A stretch of 64,000 bases of DNA from Eubacteriales bacterium. Its GTDB lineage: Bacteria > Bacillota_A > Clostridia > Saccharofermentanales > DTU023. A program made the position numbers and the translations under genes. Of this stretch, positions 8,727 to 19,039 are shown one piece after another. Position 1 is the stretch's first letter; every line of letters begins with the position of its first letter. The stretch is taken from positions 18,301-82,300 of the forward strand of contig JAUNLO010000003.1 in the NCBI GenBank assembly GCA_030532185.1. The letters run 5' to 3'. The notes under the pieces were generated by a model, which saw nothing but the letters and a program-made list of their open reading frames with translations, was not told the DNA's origin and did no database searches.

Positions 8727-10547
8727 ATGAGTGAAAGTATGGCCGGCTTAACACGCAGTATGCGGGTAGCCGAAGTTTCCGAAGAGAATCTGGGACAAGA
8801 ACTGACCCTGATGGGCTGGTGCCATTTACAGAGAGATTTAGGCAAAATTGTCTTCCTCACTCTGCGTGACCGCTCGGGCGAGCTGCAGCTGGTAATCGAT
8901 GAAGAATCCGGCCCGGACCTGCTAGCTAAGGCCCAAAAGGTGAGAGGGGAATTTGTCTTGGCCTGTGTGGGTAACTTCCGCAAGCGGCAGGACCCCAATC
9001 CGGATATGCCAACCGGGGCTTACGAGCTGCATGTTAAGGAGCTGCGGATTCTTTCAAGTTCTAAAACTCCACCCTTCTATATTGATGAGAGTGGCGACCA
9101 GGCCCGGGAGGCCTTGCGCTTGGAATACCGCTACTTGGACCTGCGTAGACCTAGCCTGCAGAAGAACATGCTCAAGCGCCACCAGATTGCCAACTTTACC
9201 CGCAACTGGTTCAGCCAAGAGGGCTTCTTAGAAATTGAAACCCCTACCCTCATTAAATCTACCCCCGAGGGGGCCCGTGACTACCTAGTGCCCTCCCGGG
9301 TCTTCCCCGGCGAATTCTTCGCCCTGCCCCAATCCCCCCAGCTCTTCAAGCAGCTCTTGATGGTGGCGGGCTATGACCGCTATATGCAGCTAGCCCGTTG
9401 CTTCCGAGATGAGGACTTGCGGGCCGACCGGCAGCCGGAATTTACCCAAATCGACTTAGAGATGAGCTTTGTGTCTGCGGAGGATGTACGGACTTTAGTG
9501 GAGCGTTATATTCATGACCTCCTCCAGGCCCAGGCGGGCGTAGAGGTTAGCCTGCCCCTGCCCCGCATGACCTGGGACGAAGCCATGGCTCGCTACGGAT
9601 CTGACAAGCCGGATATCCGTTTTGGTATGGAGATACACGATGTGTCCGACCTGGCTCGGGAAAGTGATTTCCGGGTCTTCAGCTCGGCAGTCGAGGGGGG
9701 AGGCATGGTAGGGGCCATAGCGGTACCCGGAGGCTCCAGCTATAAACGCCGCCGCCTGGATGAATTAGGCAAATTTGCCCAGGAAAACGGGGCTAAGGGC
9801 CTGGTGTGGATGTCTTACGAAGATCCCCTCCGCGGCTCAGCTACCAAGTTCTTAGGTGCCGAGTTTATGGCCCAGCTGGCCGAACGCTGTGGGGCAGGTG
9901 AGGGCGACCTCTTCCTCCTTATTGCCGATGAAAAATATAAGGCCTTGGAAGTTTTGGGACGGCTCCGCCTGGAGATTGCCCGGGAATTGCAGATGATTGA
10001 CCAGAGCAAATGGGCCCCCCTCTGGATTATTAACTTCCCCATGTTTGAATATAATGAAGAAGAGGACCGCTTGGTGGCGGCCCACCACCCCTTTACTATG
10101 CCCTTGGAAGAAGACCTCCAAGATGAGCAGAAAGAGCCGGCCAACTGGCGAGCCAATGCCTATGACCTGGTCATTAATGGCTATGAATTGGGTTCTGGCT
10201 CCTTGCGTATTTTTGACCCCGACTTGCAGGCCCGTATTTTTGACCTCCTGGGCCTGCCCCTGGAAGAAGCCAAACGGCGTTTTGGCTTCCTGCTCAAGGC
10301 CTTTGAGTATGGAGTACCCCCTCATGCTGGCCTGGCCCTGGGTTTAGACCGGCTGGTCATGCTCATTTGTGGGACGGACAATATCCGTGACGTCATCGCC
10401 TTCCCCAAGATTCAAAACTCTTCAGACCTTATGTCCGGCTGTCCTTCACCCGTGGATCCGGCTCAACTGGCAGAATTGGGTTTGACCATCCAGCCTAGTA
10501 AGAGGCAGAAGGCTGATGAGGAGAAGGCGACGGACCAAGCAGAATAG
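8727..10547 (+). CDS. aspS: Aspartate--tRNA ligase
   Basis: Bacterial-type class II AspRS of 606 residues. N-terminal OB anticodon-binding domain (about 10-115), then LEYRYLDLRRP, ETPTLIKSTPEGARDY, FALPQSPQLFKQLLM, motif 2 ARCFRDEDLRADRQPEFTQ, a bacterial insertion domain (about 300-430) and motif 3 GLALGLDRLVMLI. The C-terminus is a charged tail (KRQKADEEKATDQAE). ATG 8727 follows a GAGGG at a long distance; ATG 8739 is an alternative. Whether it is discriminating or also makes Asp-tRNA-Asn cannot be told here. Confidence 0.95.
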   Translation: MSESMAGLTRSMRVAEVSEENLGQELTLMGWCHLQRDLGKIVFLTLRDRSGELQLVIDEESGPDLLAKAQKVRGEFVLACVGNFRKRQDPNPDMPTGAYELHVKELRILSSSKTPPFYIDESGDQAREALRLEYRYLDLRRPSLQKNMLKRHQIANFTRNWFSQEGFLEIETPTLIKSTPEGARDYLVPSRVFPGEFFALPQSPQLFKQLLMVAGYDRYMQLARCFRDEDLRADRQPEFTQIDLEMSFVSAEDVRTLVERYIHDLLQAQAGVEVSLPLPRMTWDEAMARYGSDKPDIRFGMEIHDVSDLARESDFRVFSSAVEGGGMVGAIAVPGGSSYKRRRLDELGKFAQENGAKGLVWMSYEDPLRGSATKFLGAEFMAQLAERCGAGEGDLFLLIADEKYKALEVLGRLRLEIARELQMIDQSKWAPLWIINFPMFEYNEEEDRLVAAHHPFTMPLEEDLQDEQKEPANWRANAYDLVINGYELGSGSLRIFDPDLQARIFDLLGLPLEEAKRRFGFLLKAFEYGVPPHAGLALGLDRLVMLICGTDNIRDVIAFPKIQNSSDLMSGCPSPVDPAQLAELGLTIQPSKRQKADEEKATDQAE

Positions 10548-10602
10548 GGTAGGCTGCTTGCCCGGATTGGCAAGATCTTAGCCTAGTGAGAGGAAGATAA
10601 AA

Positions 10603-11313
10603 TTGACTCCACAAGATACATATAGAGCAGCTGACACTGAGCAAAAGCAGGCGGAGTGGGCCGAGTTAGATTCCTTAAGTGAGGGAACAGACCCTGGGCC
10701 CAGCGAGCCGGAGACCGAGACTGACCTTTTAGAGGAAGACCTGCCTGCTTCTCCGGGAGGTCCGGGCAAGGGTAAATTGGACCTGCTGACGGAAATCTTG
10801 GATTATGCCAAGACCTTCCTCCTTGTCCTAGTGGTGGCCCTGCTCTTAACCCAATTCGTCATCCAAAGAAATACGGTAAAGGGTCAATCCATGGTCCCTA
10901 CCCTCCAGGACGGGGATGAGCTCCTGGTAGAGAAGGTGACCCGTTATTTCGGGGCCATTAACCGTTTTGACATCATCACGGTGGATACCCACTGGGTAGA
11001 AACCGACCATCCCAACCGGGTGATTAAAAGGGTTATCGGGCTCCCGGGAGAAACCGTGGAAATCAAGGAGGGTAAGGTTTACATCAATGATCAAGTTCTG
11101 GACCAGCCCTTCTTAGCCGAGGACCTAAAAACCTTGAGCCGGGATTCGCGCTTTAGCAAGGTGACCCTGGGAACTCAGGAGTACTATGTTCTAGGTGATA
11201 ACCGCAATAACTCCACCGACAGCCGCTACTATGGCCCGGTGCCCCAGTCCGCAATTTTAGGTAAATTACTCGTACGCTTTTATCCCTTTGAGGCCCTAGG
11301 CGTACCCAAATAG
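10603..11313 (+). CDS. lepB: Signal peptidase I
   Basis: Membrane-bound serine/lysine protease (236 residues) that removes signal peptides from exported proteins on the outer face of the membrane. An acidic, proline-rich cytoplasmic N-terminus of about 60 residues precedes one membrane segment (about 69-87). Catalytic S96 lies in GQSMVPTLQDGDELL and the lysine is K142 in VIKRVIGLPGE; LGDNRNNSTDSRYYG is the conserved C-terminal box. Start is TTG 10603 with GAGAGGAAG just upstream; no ATG precedes the membrane segment in frame. The gene lies 19 bases before lepA, the classic lepB/lepA neighbourhood but in reversed order relative to E. coli. Confidence 0.93.
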   Translation: MTPQDTYRAADTEQKQAEWAELDSLSEGTDPGPSEPETETDLLEEDLPASPGGPGKGKLDLLTEILDYAKTFLLVLVVALLLTQFVIQRNTVKGQSMVPTLQDGDELLVEKVTRYFGAINRFDIITVDTHWVETDHPNRVIKRVIGLPGETVEIKEGKVYINDQVLDQPFLAEDLKTLSRDSRFSKVTLGTQEYYVLGDNRNNSTDSRYYGPVPQSAILGKLLVRFYPFEALGVPK

Positions 11314-11332
11314 AGATTAGCAAAGAAAAATA

Positions 11333-13153
11333 ATGCCCACTGAACAAGAGAGAATTTCCCATATTCGCAACTTCTGTATCATTGCTCATATCGACCATGG
11401 TAAATCTACCCTGGCCGACCGTATTATTGAAAACTGCGGGGCCATTTCCAGCCGGGAAATGCAGAACCAGCTCCTGGACAATATGGAGCTGGAGCGCGAG
11501 CGCGGTATCACGATTAAGGCTCGGGCCGCTAGCTTCAACTATACGGCCGAGAATGGTGAGACCTATCTTTTCAACCTGATTGATACACCGGGACATGTGG
11601 ACTTCAACTATGAGGTTTCCCGTACCCTGGCAGCTTGTGACGGGGCTATTTTGGTAGTGGATGCGGCCCAGGGGGTGGAAGCCCAAACCCTGGCTAACTC
11701 CTATTTAGCCATTGACGCAGATTTAGAAATTTTGCCCGTAATTAATAAGATTGACCTGCCGGCGGCCCGTCCGGAGGAGGTTAGGGAAGAGATTGAGGAA
11801 GTTATTGGTATCGATGCCTCTGAGGCTCCCGCTATCTCAGCCAAGAATAACCTGAATATCCGGGAAGTCCTGGAGGCTATAGTTCATCAACTGCCGCCTC
11901 CGGTCGAACCCGCCCCTGATGCCCCCCTCAAGGCTTTAATTTTTGACTCCGAGTATGACCCCTACAAGGGAGTTATACTCCATGTTCAAGTCAAAGAAGG
12001 CAAGCTGAGCCTGGGCCAGGAAATCCTCCTCATGCACTCACAGACCGAGTTCGAGGTGGTGGAATTAGGGGTTTTCAGTCCGGGGAAAATCCACAATCGC
12101 CAGGAACTCAGGAGTGGCGAGGTGGGCTATATTGCTGCTTCCATCAAGAATGTGCAGGATACCCGGGTAGGGGATACGGTCACCCTGCTAGAAAGACCGG
12201 CTGCCGAGGCCCTGCCGGGCTACGAGCCGGTGCAGCAGATGGTGTTCTGCGGCCTTTACCCGGTGGATGGGGCTGACTACAACGCTCTGCGCGAGGCCTT
12301 AGAGAAACTCCAGCTTAATGATGCCGCCTTGTCCTTTGAACCCGAAACCTCTGCGGCCTTGGGCTTTGGTTTCCGCTGCGGCTTTTTAGGCCTCCTGCAT
12401 TACGAAATTATCCAAGAACGCTTGGCACGGGAATACGACTTGGACTTGATTTCTACCGCCCCTTCTGTGGTCTACAAAATACAGCTCACGGACGGTAGCG
12501 TAATTGACCTGCAAAATCCCACAGATATGCCGCCTACGGACCAGATTGACTTTATCCAGGAGCCCATAGTGAGGGCTAATATCATGTCGCCCACCGACTA
12601 TGTGGGTAACATCATGGAGCTCTGCCAGGACCGGCGGGGGACCTTTAAGGATATGCAATACCTGGATAAGCGGATTGTCGAAATCCATTACGACATGCCC
12701 CTAAACGAGATTATTTATGACTTCTTTGATGCCTTGAAGTCGCGGTCCCGGGGCTATGCCTCCTTGTCTTACAACTTCCTCGAGTACCGTAAGGGTGACC
12801 TCATCAAATTAGATATAGTCATCCACGGGGAAGTGGTAGATGCCTTGAGCTTTATTATTGACCGGGAAAAATCTTACCCCCGGGCCCGACGGATAGTGGA
12901 GAAACTTAAAGAGAATATACCCCGCCATCAGTTTGAGGTCCCGGTCCAGGCGGCCATTGCTGGTAAGGTTATCGCCCGTGAGACCGTAAGAGCCTACCGC
13001 AAGGATGTTTTGGCCAAGTGCTATGGTGGTGACATCAGTCGTAAGAAAAAATTGTTGGAGAAGCAGAAGGAAGGTAAGAAGCGCATGCGGTCTGTAGGGT
13101 CTGTAGATATACCCCAAGAGGCCTTCCTCTCCGTCCTGAAATTGGATGAATAA
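11333..13153 (+). CDS. lepA: Elongation factor 4 (LepA), ribosomal back-translocase
   Basis: Translational GTPase, 606 residues, membrane-associated or cytosolic. G1 [13 protein letters not shown], switch I region with ERGITIKA, G3 DTPGHVDF, G4 NKIDLP; then domain II, EF-G-like domains III and V, and the LepA-specific C-terminal domain with [20 protein letters not shown]. The ribosome binding site is weak (GAGATTAGCAAAG). Downstream are two GC hairpins without U tracts (13194-13214 and about 13219-13247) before the tRNA promoter. Confidence 0.96.
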   Translation: MPTEQERISHIRNFCIIAHIDHGKSTLADRIIENCGAISSREMQNQLLDNMELERERGITIKARAASFNYTAENGETYLFNLIDTPGHVDFNYEVSRTLAACDGAILVVDAAQGVEAQTLANSYLAIDADLEILPVINKIDLPAARPEEVREEIEEVIGIDASEAPAISAKNNLNIREVLEAIVHQLPPPVEPAPDAPLKALIFDSEYDPYKGVILHVQVKEGKLSLGQEILLMHSQTEFEVVELGVFSPGKIHNRQELRSGEVGYIAASIKNVQDTRVGDTVTLLERPAAEALPGYEPVQQMVFCGLYPVDGADYNALREALEKLQLNDAALSFEPETSAALGFGFRCGFLGLLHYEIIQERLAREYDLDLISTAPSVVYKIQLTDGSVIDLQNPTDMPPTDQIDFIQEPIVRANIMSPTDYVGNIMELCQDRRGTFKDMQYLDKRIVEIHYDMPLNEIIYDFFDALKSRSRGYASLSYNFLEYRKGDLIKLDIVIHGEVVDALSFIIDREKSYPRARRIVEKLKENIPRHQFEVPVQAAIAGKVIARETVRAYRKDVLAKCYGGDISRKKKLLEKQKEGKKRMRSVGSVDIPQEAFLSVLKLDE

Positions 13154-13283
13154 GGCAAAAGCCCTGACCTGCCTGCTTAAGGCCTTGCTGTCGAGGCCGG
13201 AGTCGGTCCGGCCTGTGACAAGCAGCTCAAGTGAGAGCTCGGCTTGCTTGTGCAAGGTGACTAAAGTAAACCGGGTCTAGCCC

Positions 13284-13313
13284 TTTACTTTTACTAGCTT
13301 TATTGGTTAAAAT
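13284..13313 (+). promoter_or_regulatory. Promoter of tRNA-Leu (and possibly crp-fhs)
   Basis: TTTACT at 13284-13289 and TAAAAT at 13308-13313, 18-base spacer, one mismatch in the -10. The expected start near 13320 leaves a short leader before the tRNA 5' end at 13336. Confidence 0.55.
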
Positions 13314-13335
13314 CTATGGGTCAGCTTATGCGTTC

Positions 13336-13420
13336 GCGGATGTGGTGGAATTGGCAGACACGCTGGATTTAGGTTCCAGTGCCCACAAGCGTGCAGGTTC
13401 GAGTCCTGTCATCCGCACCA
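13336..13420 (+). tRNA. tRNA-Leu (anticodon UAG), CCA encoded
   Basis: Acceptor stem GCGGATG pairs with CATCCGC; discriminator A and CCA end at 13420. Anticodon stem CTGGA/TCCAG encloses loop TTTAGGT, anticodon TAG at 13370-13372, reading CUN leucine codons. A class II variable arm (TGCCCACAAGCGTG region) and T arm CAGGTTCGAGTCCTG are present; total 85 bases. No terminator follows before the CRP-family gene 35 bases on. Confidence 0.97.
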
Positions 13421-13455
13421 ACTTGCTTTTGCAGGGTAGGGATGTGAGGTTCCAA

Positions 13456-14184
13456 TTGAAACGAATTTGTGACATTCTGCGCGAGACTGCACTGTTCCAG
13501 GATTTGGACCAGCAAATCTACCGTAGTTATTGTGAAAATTCCAAGCTGGAAGTTTTTTGGAAGGGCGATCTGATAGTCCAAGAAGGTGATCGCTGCGAAG
13601 GCTTGATTGTGATCGTAGAAGGTCAGGCCGCCATTATGATGACCTCCCCCAATGGGGACTACTCCACCCTTAATCTGCTAGGCGCCGGTGATACTTTCGG
13701 TGAGAGCCTCTTTTTTGGTAACCGCCGCTATTATCAATCTAGCTTGGAAGCCGCAACCAATGGCAAGTATCTCTTTATTTCGCGGCAAAGAGTCCTGGAA
13801 ATGATTGCTCAATCTCCTCAGCTCTTAAGCAATATTCTTTCCTCCCTATCTGACACCATCTACGAGCAAGAACGCCGTATCAATTTGCTGTCCCAGCGCA
13901 GCCTGCGCCGCAAAATATCGGCTTATTTAATCGAACTTTTGCGCGACAAGTTGGAAGAGAAGGGAACCAGACTCAAGGATGAGCTGCAAATAGTATCTAC
14001 TCCTGCTGTAGAATTGCCGGTCAGCAAGGCCATGGTGGCTAAACTTTTGGCCATGCCCCGACCTTCCTTGTCGCGGGAGCTGATCAGCATGGAGGAAGAT
14101 GGACTGATAAAAGTTGCCGGTAGAGTAATCTGGTTGATTGATCTCAAAGAGTTGTCTGCCGGCCAAGAATTAGAAGACTTTTAA
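13456..14184 (+). CDS. CRP/FNR-family transcriptional regulator
   Basis: 242-residue regulator with an N-terminal cyclic-nucleotide-type beta-barrel (about 10-130; GDLIVQEGDRCEGLIVIVEG, LGAGDTFGE), a dimer helix and a C-terminal Crp-type HTH whose recognition region is VAKLLAMPRPSLSRELISM. There is no FNR-type four-cysteine cluster, so oxygen sensing through iron-sulfur is not supported; the effector is unknown. The open frame extends back through the tRNA, but TTG 13456 with GAGGT seven bases upstream is the likely start. It lies between tRNA-Leu and fhs, 23 bases before fhs, suggesting co-transcription. Confidence 0.85.
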   Translation: MKRICDILRETALFQDLDQQIYRSYCENSKLEVFWKGDLIVQEGDRCEGLIVIVEGQAAIMMTSPNGDYSTLNLLGAGDTFGESLFFGNRRYYQSSLEAATNGKYLFISRQRVLEMIAQSPQLLSNILSSLSDTIYEQERRINLLSQRSLRRKISAYLIELLRDKLEEKGTRLKDELQIVSTPAVELPVSKAMVAKLLAMPRPSLSRELISMEEDGLIKVAGRVIWLIDLKELSAGQELEDF

Positions 14185-14207
14185 TTTGACATTGCGGAGG
14201 TAAAAAC

Positions 14208-15878
14208 ATGTCCTACAAGTCTGACATTGAAATTGCCCAGGAGGCAACCCTAGAACCCATTAGCAAGATCGCAGAACGTGCTGGTCTGGATCCCCAAGAG
14301 ATTATCCCCTATGGCCATTACATGGCTAAGGTACCTTTCTCAGCTATCAAACCTGACCAGGCCAAGGCTAAGCTCGTTTTGGTTACGGCTATCAACCCCA
14401 CACCTGCCGGTGAAGGTAAAACTACCACCACAGTCGGTCTTGGTGACGGCCTCCGCAAAATCGGTAAAAAATCTGCCGTAGCCCTGCGTGAACCCTCTCT
14501 GGGTCCCGTATTCGGGGTTAAGGGTGGGGCAGCCGGTGGCGGTTATGCCCAGGTTGTACCCATGGAAAACCTTAACCTGCACTTCACCGGTGACTTCCAC
14601 GCCATCGGGGCCGCCAATAACCTCTTAGCAGCCATGCTGGACAACCATATCCACCAAGGTAATGCCCTGAACATTGACACCCGTCGTATCGTCTGGAACC
14701 GCTGCGTAGACATGAACGACCGCCAACTCCGCAATATCGTGATTGGTCTAGGCAAACGTGGTGACGGTATCACCCGCGAAGACCACTTTGATATTACCGT
14801 GGCTTCGGAAGTTATGGCAGCTTTCTGCCTGGCAACTTCTTTAGAAGACCTGGAAGCTCGTTTAGGCCGTATGATTGTTGCTTACACCAACGACAAGAAG
14901 CCTGTTACTTGTGCTGACCTCAATGCCCAGGGTGCTATGACCGCCCTGCTCAAGGACGCCCTGCAACCTAACCTGGTCCAGACCCTGGAAGGTACCCCGG
15001 CCTTTGTCCACGGTGGTCCCTTCGCCAACATTGCCCACGGCTGTAACTCAGTGATGGCTACCCGCCTGGCTATGCAGAGTGCAGATTATGCCATTACGGA
15101 AGCCGGCTTCGGTGCTGACCTGGGTGCTGAGAAATTCCTGGATATTAAATGCCGGGCTGCTGAGCTCAACCCCGCAGTAGTAGTTATCGTAGCGACCGTA
15201 CGTGCCCTGAAACACCATGGTGGTGCTGCCCTCAAAGACCTCAATAATGAAGATATTGAGGCCCTGAAAAAGGGTATGCCCAACCTGCAAAAACACATTC
15301 AAAACCTGCAAGAAGTCTTTAATTCCAATGTCGTAGTAGCCATCAACCGCTTCCCCACGGATACGGAAAATGAACTGGAAACTATCCGCGAACTGACCAA
15401 ACAGTACGGGGTAGAAGTTGTTCTCTCAGAAGTTTGGGGCAAGGGCGGCGAAGGCGGTATGGCCTTGGCTGAAAAGGTGGTTGAACTCTGTGAGCAGGAA
15501 AAACCGCTTAACTTTACCTATGACCTGGATTTAGACCCTGTTCAGAAGATTGAAGCTATCGCTAAGAAGATCTACGGCGCTGATAAGGTAGAGATTACCG
15601 CCGGGGCTAAGAGACAAATTAGAGAAGCTGAAGAACTTGGCTTTGGCAAGCTACCCATCTGCATGGCCAAGACCCAGTACTCCTTCTCGGATGATCCCAA
15701 GCTCCTGGGTGCCCCCGAAGGCTTTACCCTCACCGTGCGTAATGTCAGAATTTCTGCCGGTGCTGGCTTCCTGGTAGCCCTCACGGGTGAAATTATGACC
15801 ATGCCTGGTCTGCCCAAGGTTCCTTCAGCTGAAAATATTGATGTAGATAGCGAAGGTAACATTAACGGTTTGTTCTAA
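14208..15878 (+). CDS. fhs: Formate--tetrahydrofolate ligase
   Basis: Makes 10-formyl-THF from formate, THF and ATP in the cytosol: one-carbon supply for purines and fMet, and the first methyl-branch step of acetogenesis where that pathway exists. 556 residues, normal length. The P-loop TPAGEGKTT lies at about 65-73, with [20 protein letters not shown] and [13 protein letters not shown] following as in the family. GCGGAGGT upstream fixes ATG 14208. It follows the CRP-family gene by 23 bases. Alone it does not show acetogenesis; no other Wood-Ljungdahl gene is in the window. Confidence 0.97.
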   Translation: MSYKSDIEIAQEATLEPISKIAERAGLDPQEIIPYGHYMAKVPFSAIKPDQAKAKLVLVTAINPTPAGEGKTTTTVGLGDGLRKIGKKSAVALREPSLGPVFGVKGGAAGGGYAQVVPMENLNLHFTGDFHAIGAANNLLAAMLDNHIHQGNALNIDTRRIVWNRCVDMNDRQLRNIVIGLGKRGDGITREDHFDITVASEVMAAFCLATSLEDLEARLGRMIVAYTNDKKPVTCADLNAQGAMTALLKDALQPNLVQTLEGTPAFVHGGPFANIAHGCNSVMATRLAMQSADYAITEAGFGADLGAEKFLDIKCRAAELNPAVVVIVATVRALKHHGGAALKDLNNEDIEALKKGMPNLQKHIQNLQEVFNSNVVVAINRFPTDTENELETIRELTKQYGVEVVLSEVWGKGGEGGMALAEKVVELCEQEKPLNFTYDLDLDPVQKIEAIAKKIYGADKVEITAGAKRQIREAEELGFGKLPICMAKTQYSFSDDPKLLGAPEGFTLTVRNVRISAGAGFLVALTGEIMTMPGLPKVPSAENIDVDSEGNINGLF

Positions 15879-15909
15879 ACTTAATTTGATTGTAAGCTAG
15901 CCGCAACAC

Positions 15910-15935
15910 AGACTGGGGTTTTGCAACCCCAGTCT
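15910..15935 (+). terminator. Hairpin after fhs, probable weak terminator
   Basis: AGACTGGGGTT-TTGC-AACCCCAGTCT, eleven perfect pairs, but followed by CTATATGTCT rather than a U tract. It may act as a 3' end stabiliser or partial terminator ahead of the regulator gene. Confidence 0.5.
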
Positions 15936-15973
15936 CTATATGTCTCAGGTACAATTTGGGAAAGGGTATTTTT

Positions 15974-17071
15974 ATGGAAAAGATCAAGAGAATCGTTAAC
16001 GAGATAGCCCAAAGTCTGGAACATGAACTGGGTATTATCCTGGATCAGAATCCCGAACAAGCAGCCCAGCTCAACGCCAAATACGGCGAGGGGGTATTTG
16101 AGCTTGCCCGCCAGGCCCTGGAGACAGAAGATGTGGTGCAAGGTCACGGTCTGTCCTTTCTCGCAGTTAACTTTGCTGATGACGAGAAAGCCGTCTACTA
16201 TATGGAAGGCGAAGATACCGCTGCCCGCGACCTTTTGGTCCTCCTGGCCCGCACGGTAGAAACCGCCTACGATGGTCGTGACCTCAATGACGAACGTTCC
16301 TCCTTCTTGAAGAATGTTCTTTTAGAAAACGAATTGCCAGGTGATATCCCCCTCAAGGCGCGGGAACTCAAAATTGACTACTTCCTCAGTCGTCAGGTTA
16401 TCCTCCTAAGCTTTGGTGAGGCCTGTGACCAGACCTGTGTGAACTTAATCAAAACTCAATTTGCCAGTGTAGACGACTACATTCTGCCTGTAGATGAGCA
16501 TACCGTAGTGGTGCTGGCTTCCTTGGCCGATCATGACGAAGCCTATATTGATGAGATTAGCCAAATGGTCATTGCAGGCTTTGAGCAGGAAGGTCGCAAT
16601 GTGACCGTGGGTATTGGCTTACCTGCTGAACACCTCAAGGATACGGCCTCTTCCTACCGCCAGGCTGCCCTGGCCCTGACTGTGGGCTCCATCTTTGAAG
16701 AAGAAGAGCGGATTATGTGGTACAAACGCTTAGGCCTGGGTCGCCTCATTTATCAGCTGCCCCGGACCCTCTGCGAGATGTTCCTGTCCGAGGTATTTGC
16801 CCCGGATACTTATGAGGCTTTAGATCCTGAAACCCTCCTCACCATTGAGAAATTCTTTGAGAATAATCTCAATGGGTCTGAAACTTCGCGCCAACTATTT
16901 GTCCATAGAAATACCTTGGTTTATCGCTTAGATAAAGTCCAAAAAATTACGGGTTTAGACCTGCGCACCTTTGAAGATGCCGTGCTCTTTAAGCTCGCTT
17001 CCATGGTGTATAAATACCTGGAATCCTTACAACAAGAGGACGAGGCTCAAACCCTGGACAAGCACTGGTAA
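15974..17071 (+). CDS. PucR/CdaR-type helix-turn-helix regulator
   Basis: 365-residue protein with a C-terminal PucR-type HTH: ENNLNGSETSRQLFVHRNTLVYRLDKVQKITGLDLRTFEDAVLFKLA (seen across about 305-355), and a central region (about 135-285) resembling the CdaR GGDEF-like domain. The N-terminus is acidic and unrecognised. A TTG at 15956 would extend it by six residues, but ATG 15974 is seven bases after GGGAAAGGG. It ends 40 bases before ftsE. Regulators of this type are often found next to ftsEX in Clostridia as I recall; the target and signal are unknown. Confidence 0.75.
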   Translation: MEKIKRIVNEIAQSLEHELGIILDQNPEQAAQLNAKYGEGVFELARQALETEDVVQGHGLSFLAVNFADDEKAVYYMEGEDTAARDLLVLLARTVETAYDGRDLNDERSSFLKNVLLENELPGDIPLKARELKIDYFLSRQVILLSFGEACDQTCVNLIKTQFASVDDYILPVDEHTVVVLASLADHDEAYIDEISQMVIAGFEQEGRNVTVGIGLPAEHLKDTASSYRQAALALTVGSIFEEEERIMWYKRLGLGRLIYQLPRTLCEMFLSEVFAPDTYEALDPETLLTIEKFFENNLNGSETSRQLFVHRNTLVYRLDKVQKITGLDLRTFEDAVLFKLASMVYKYLESLQQEDEAQTLDKHW

Positions 17072-17111
17072 GACCTCCAGGTCTTACCTTGCTTAGAATA
17101 GAGGTAAGAAC

Positions 17112-18101
17112 TTGATAGAATTTATAGATGTATCCAAGGATTATTCCCGGGGAGTTCACGCCCTGCATCAAGCGAACTTTTCAATTGATGCGGGCGAATT
17201 TATTTTTTTGATAGGGGAGTCGGGTGCCGGTAAATCTACCGTAATCAAACTGCTCACCTGTGAAGAACGCCCTACTTCCGGGACAGTGGTCTTGGATAAT
17301 TTCGATGTTTCACGCATGAAACAAAAGTTGGTCCCCTATCTGCGGCGGAAAATTGGTCTGATTTTCCAAGACTTCCGCCTGATTGATTCCAAGACCGTCT
17401 TTGAAAATGTGGCCTTTGCTATGGAAATCGTAGGAGCCCCGCGCGATGTGATTGAACGCCGGGTCCCCATAGTACTTTCCGTAGTGGGCCTCCGCCATAA
17501 GGCGGATTTCTACCCCAACGAGCTCTCGGGCGGTGAAGCCCAGCGGGTAGGGGTAGCCAGGGCTATGGTTAATAATCCCCGTCTGATTTTGGCTGATGAG
17601 CCTACGGGTAACCTGGATAAGCAAAATAGCGAAGCCATTATGGCCCTTTTAGATGAAATTAACCGTGCTGGTACAACGGTTATTGCCTGTACCCACGATT
17701 TAGATACTGTACGTAAAATGAATAAACGGGTTATTGAGTTGCGTCATGGCCGGGTAACTCGTGATGAGGCCCCTAGGGTGGAAGAAGACTTCTCCAAAAA
17801 CTTTGTCTCAGTGAAGCCCCAAGTTTCGGAAGAGATGCGCCGCTTGCTAGATGATAACAAAAGACAAAATCCTAATTCTAAGCTGAGCTTAGTAGACCAG
17901 GTGTCAAGTGCGGGGGAAGATCCTGCCCCTTCGCCCCAAGGCCCTCAGCTTGCAAAAGGCTCTCAGCTCCCTCAACTACTGGAGGCGGAAGCTGATCCCG
18001 CCCCGGATTTGCAGCTTCTGGAAAAGAAATTGGCAGCTGATGCCCAAAGGCGTAAACAGCGCAGTAGATTTCACGCTGGCAAGCAGGAGAAAATTAGCTA
18101 G
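17112..18101 (+). CDS. ftsE: Cell division ATP-binding protein FtsE, with C-terminal extension
   Basis: ABC ATPase that with FtsX relays energy to cell-wall hydrolases at the membrane. Walker A GESGAGKST (from residue 35), Q-loop IFQDFRLI, signature LSGGEAQRVGVARA and Walker B LILADEPTGNLD are complete. At 329 residues it is about 100 longer than usual: the extra C-terminal part is charged, glutamine/proline-rich and ends in a basic stretch (KLAADAQRRKQRSRFH). Start is TTG 17112, six bases after GAGGT. ftsX starts two bases after its stop; an AGGAG inside the ftsE end serves ftsX. Confidence 0.94.
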   Translation: MIEFIDVSKDYSRGVHALHQANFSIDAGEFIFLIGESGAGKSTVIKLLTCEERPTSGTVVLDNFDVSRMKQKLVPYLRRKIGLIFQDFRLIDSKTVFENVAFAMEIVGAPRDVIERRVPIVLSVVGLRHKADFYPNELSGGEAQRVGVARAMVNNPRLILADEPTGNLDKQNSEAIMALLDEINRAGTTVIACTHDLDTVRKMNKRVIELRHGRVTRDEAPRVEEDFSKNFVSVKPQVSEEMRRLLDDNKRQNPNSKLSLVDQVSSAGEDPAPSPQGPQLAKGSQLPQLLEAEADPAPDLQLLEKKLAADAQRRKQRSRFHAGKQEKIS

Positions 18102-18103
18102 TT

Positions 18104-18988
18104 ATGGGTAATAAAGGTTTACGTTATGCCATACGTGATGGCTTTACCGGGCTGAAAAGACACCCCATGGTGCTGATTCTGTCTATCACCACCATGTTTA
18201 TTATGCTCAGTCTCTTAGCTGCTTTTGTGGTCTTTGCTTATAATGCAAATATTGTTTTAAAGGAAGCCGGCGAAATTCCTCCCGTGGAAATTCAATTTCA
18301 ACTGGGGGTAAGCCAGGATTCCGTAGTTAACTTGGCCAAGCAATTTGAGGATAACGAGAATATTGTAGAGTATAAAGTGATGAGTCCCGCCGATAACATG
18401 TCGGATTTCATGGACCTCATGGGCAAGGAGGGGCTCTTTGACGAGTTTAACTATGAGGACCATATTCCCTGGACCATCCTCTTGCGTTTAGGTGATCCTA
18501 CCCTGGGACAGGCCTTTAAAAATGAAGTGATGCAGTATCCTGGTGTCTACGATGTCATGATGGAAACAGCCCTCATGTCCACCCTGCAGAGTGCCATTCA
18601 AACTGTAAGTTTGGTATCTATTTTGGTCTTTCTCATTCTCTTTATTGTCTCTGTAATGGTCATCAATAATATGATTCGTATCATTGCCTTGTCCCGGTCC
18701 AATGAGCTCAGTATCATGAAAACCATGGGGGCGACGGATCTTTATATTCGCATACCCTTTGTCATTGAAGGCCTCTTCGTTTCTCTCCTGGCCTCTATTT
18801 TGAGTGTGACAGCTATCTTGCTGGCCTATCACTTCGTTTTAAACAGCTTAGCCGCCGGTTTTATTTCGGACAGCCTTCTGCCTTTGGGGCAGCTGGTCCT
18901 CCCAGTTGTGCTAGTTGTGGTACTATTAGCCCTCTTAGTAGGTGGCTTAACCTCCTTTTTCTCGGTTAAGCGTTATATCCGTGTCTAA
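18104..18988 (+). CDS. ftsX: Cell division permease-like protein FtsX
   Basis: 294 residues: a short cytoplasmic N-terminus, a membrane segment (about 20-45), an extracellular domain (about 50-165), and three further membrane segments, ending KRYIRV. LSRSNELSIMKTMGATDLYIRIPF is the conserved FtsX/MacB-type coupling region (positions about 195-220). Works as a complex with FtsE and activates a peptidoglycan hydrolase; the M23 protein directly downstream is the obvious partner. Confidence 0.94.
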   Translation: MGNKGLRYAIRDGFTGLKRHPMVLILSITTMFIMLSLLAAFVVFAYNANIVLKEAGEIPPVEIQFQLGVSQDSVVNLAKQFEDNENIVEYKVMSPADNMSDFMDLMGKEGLFDEFNYEDHIPWTILLRLGDPTLGQAFKNEVMQYPGVYDVMMETALMSTLQSAIQTVSLVSILVFLILFIVSVMVINNMIRIIALSRSNELSIMKTMGATDLYIRIPFVIEGLFVSLLASILSVTAILLAYHFVLNSLAAGFISDSLLPLGQLVLPVVLVVVLLALLVGGLTSFFSVKRYIRV

Positions 18989-19039
18989 GCTTGGCTTACG
19001 TGGCTTTGCCTCGCTTAGTCCTAGCTATTTAGGTGATTT

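Noticed and set aside
13303..13455. 5' extension of the CRP-family gene through the tRNA
   Set aside because: The reading frame is open across tRNA-Leu, but the tRNA fold is perfect, and GAGGT before TTG 13456 gives a normal CRP N-terminus.
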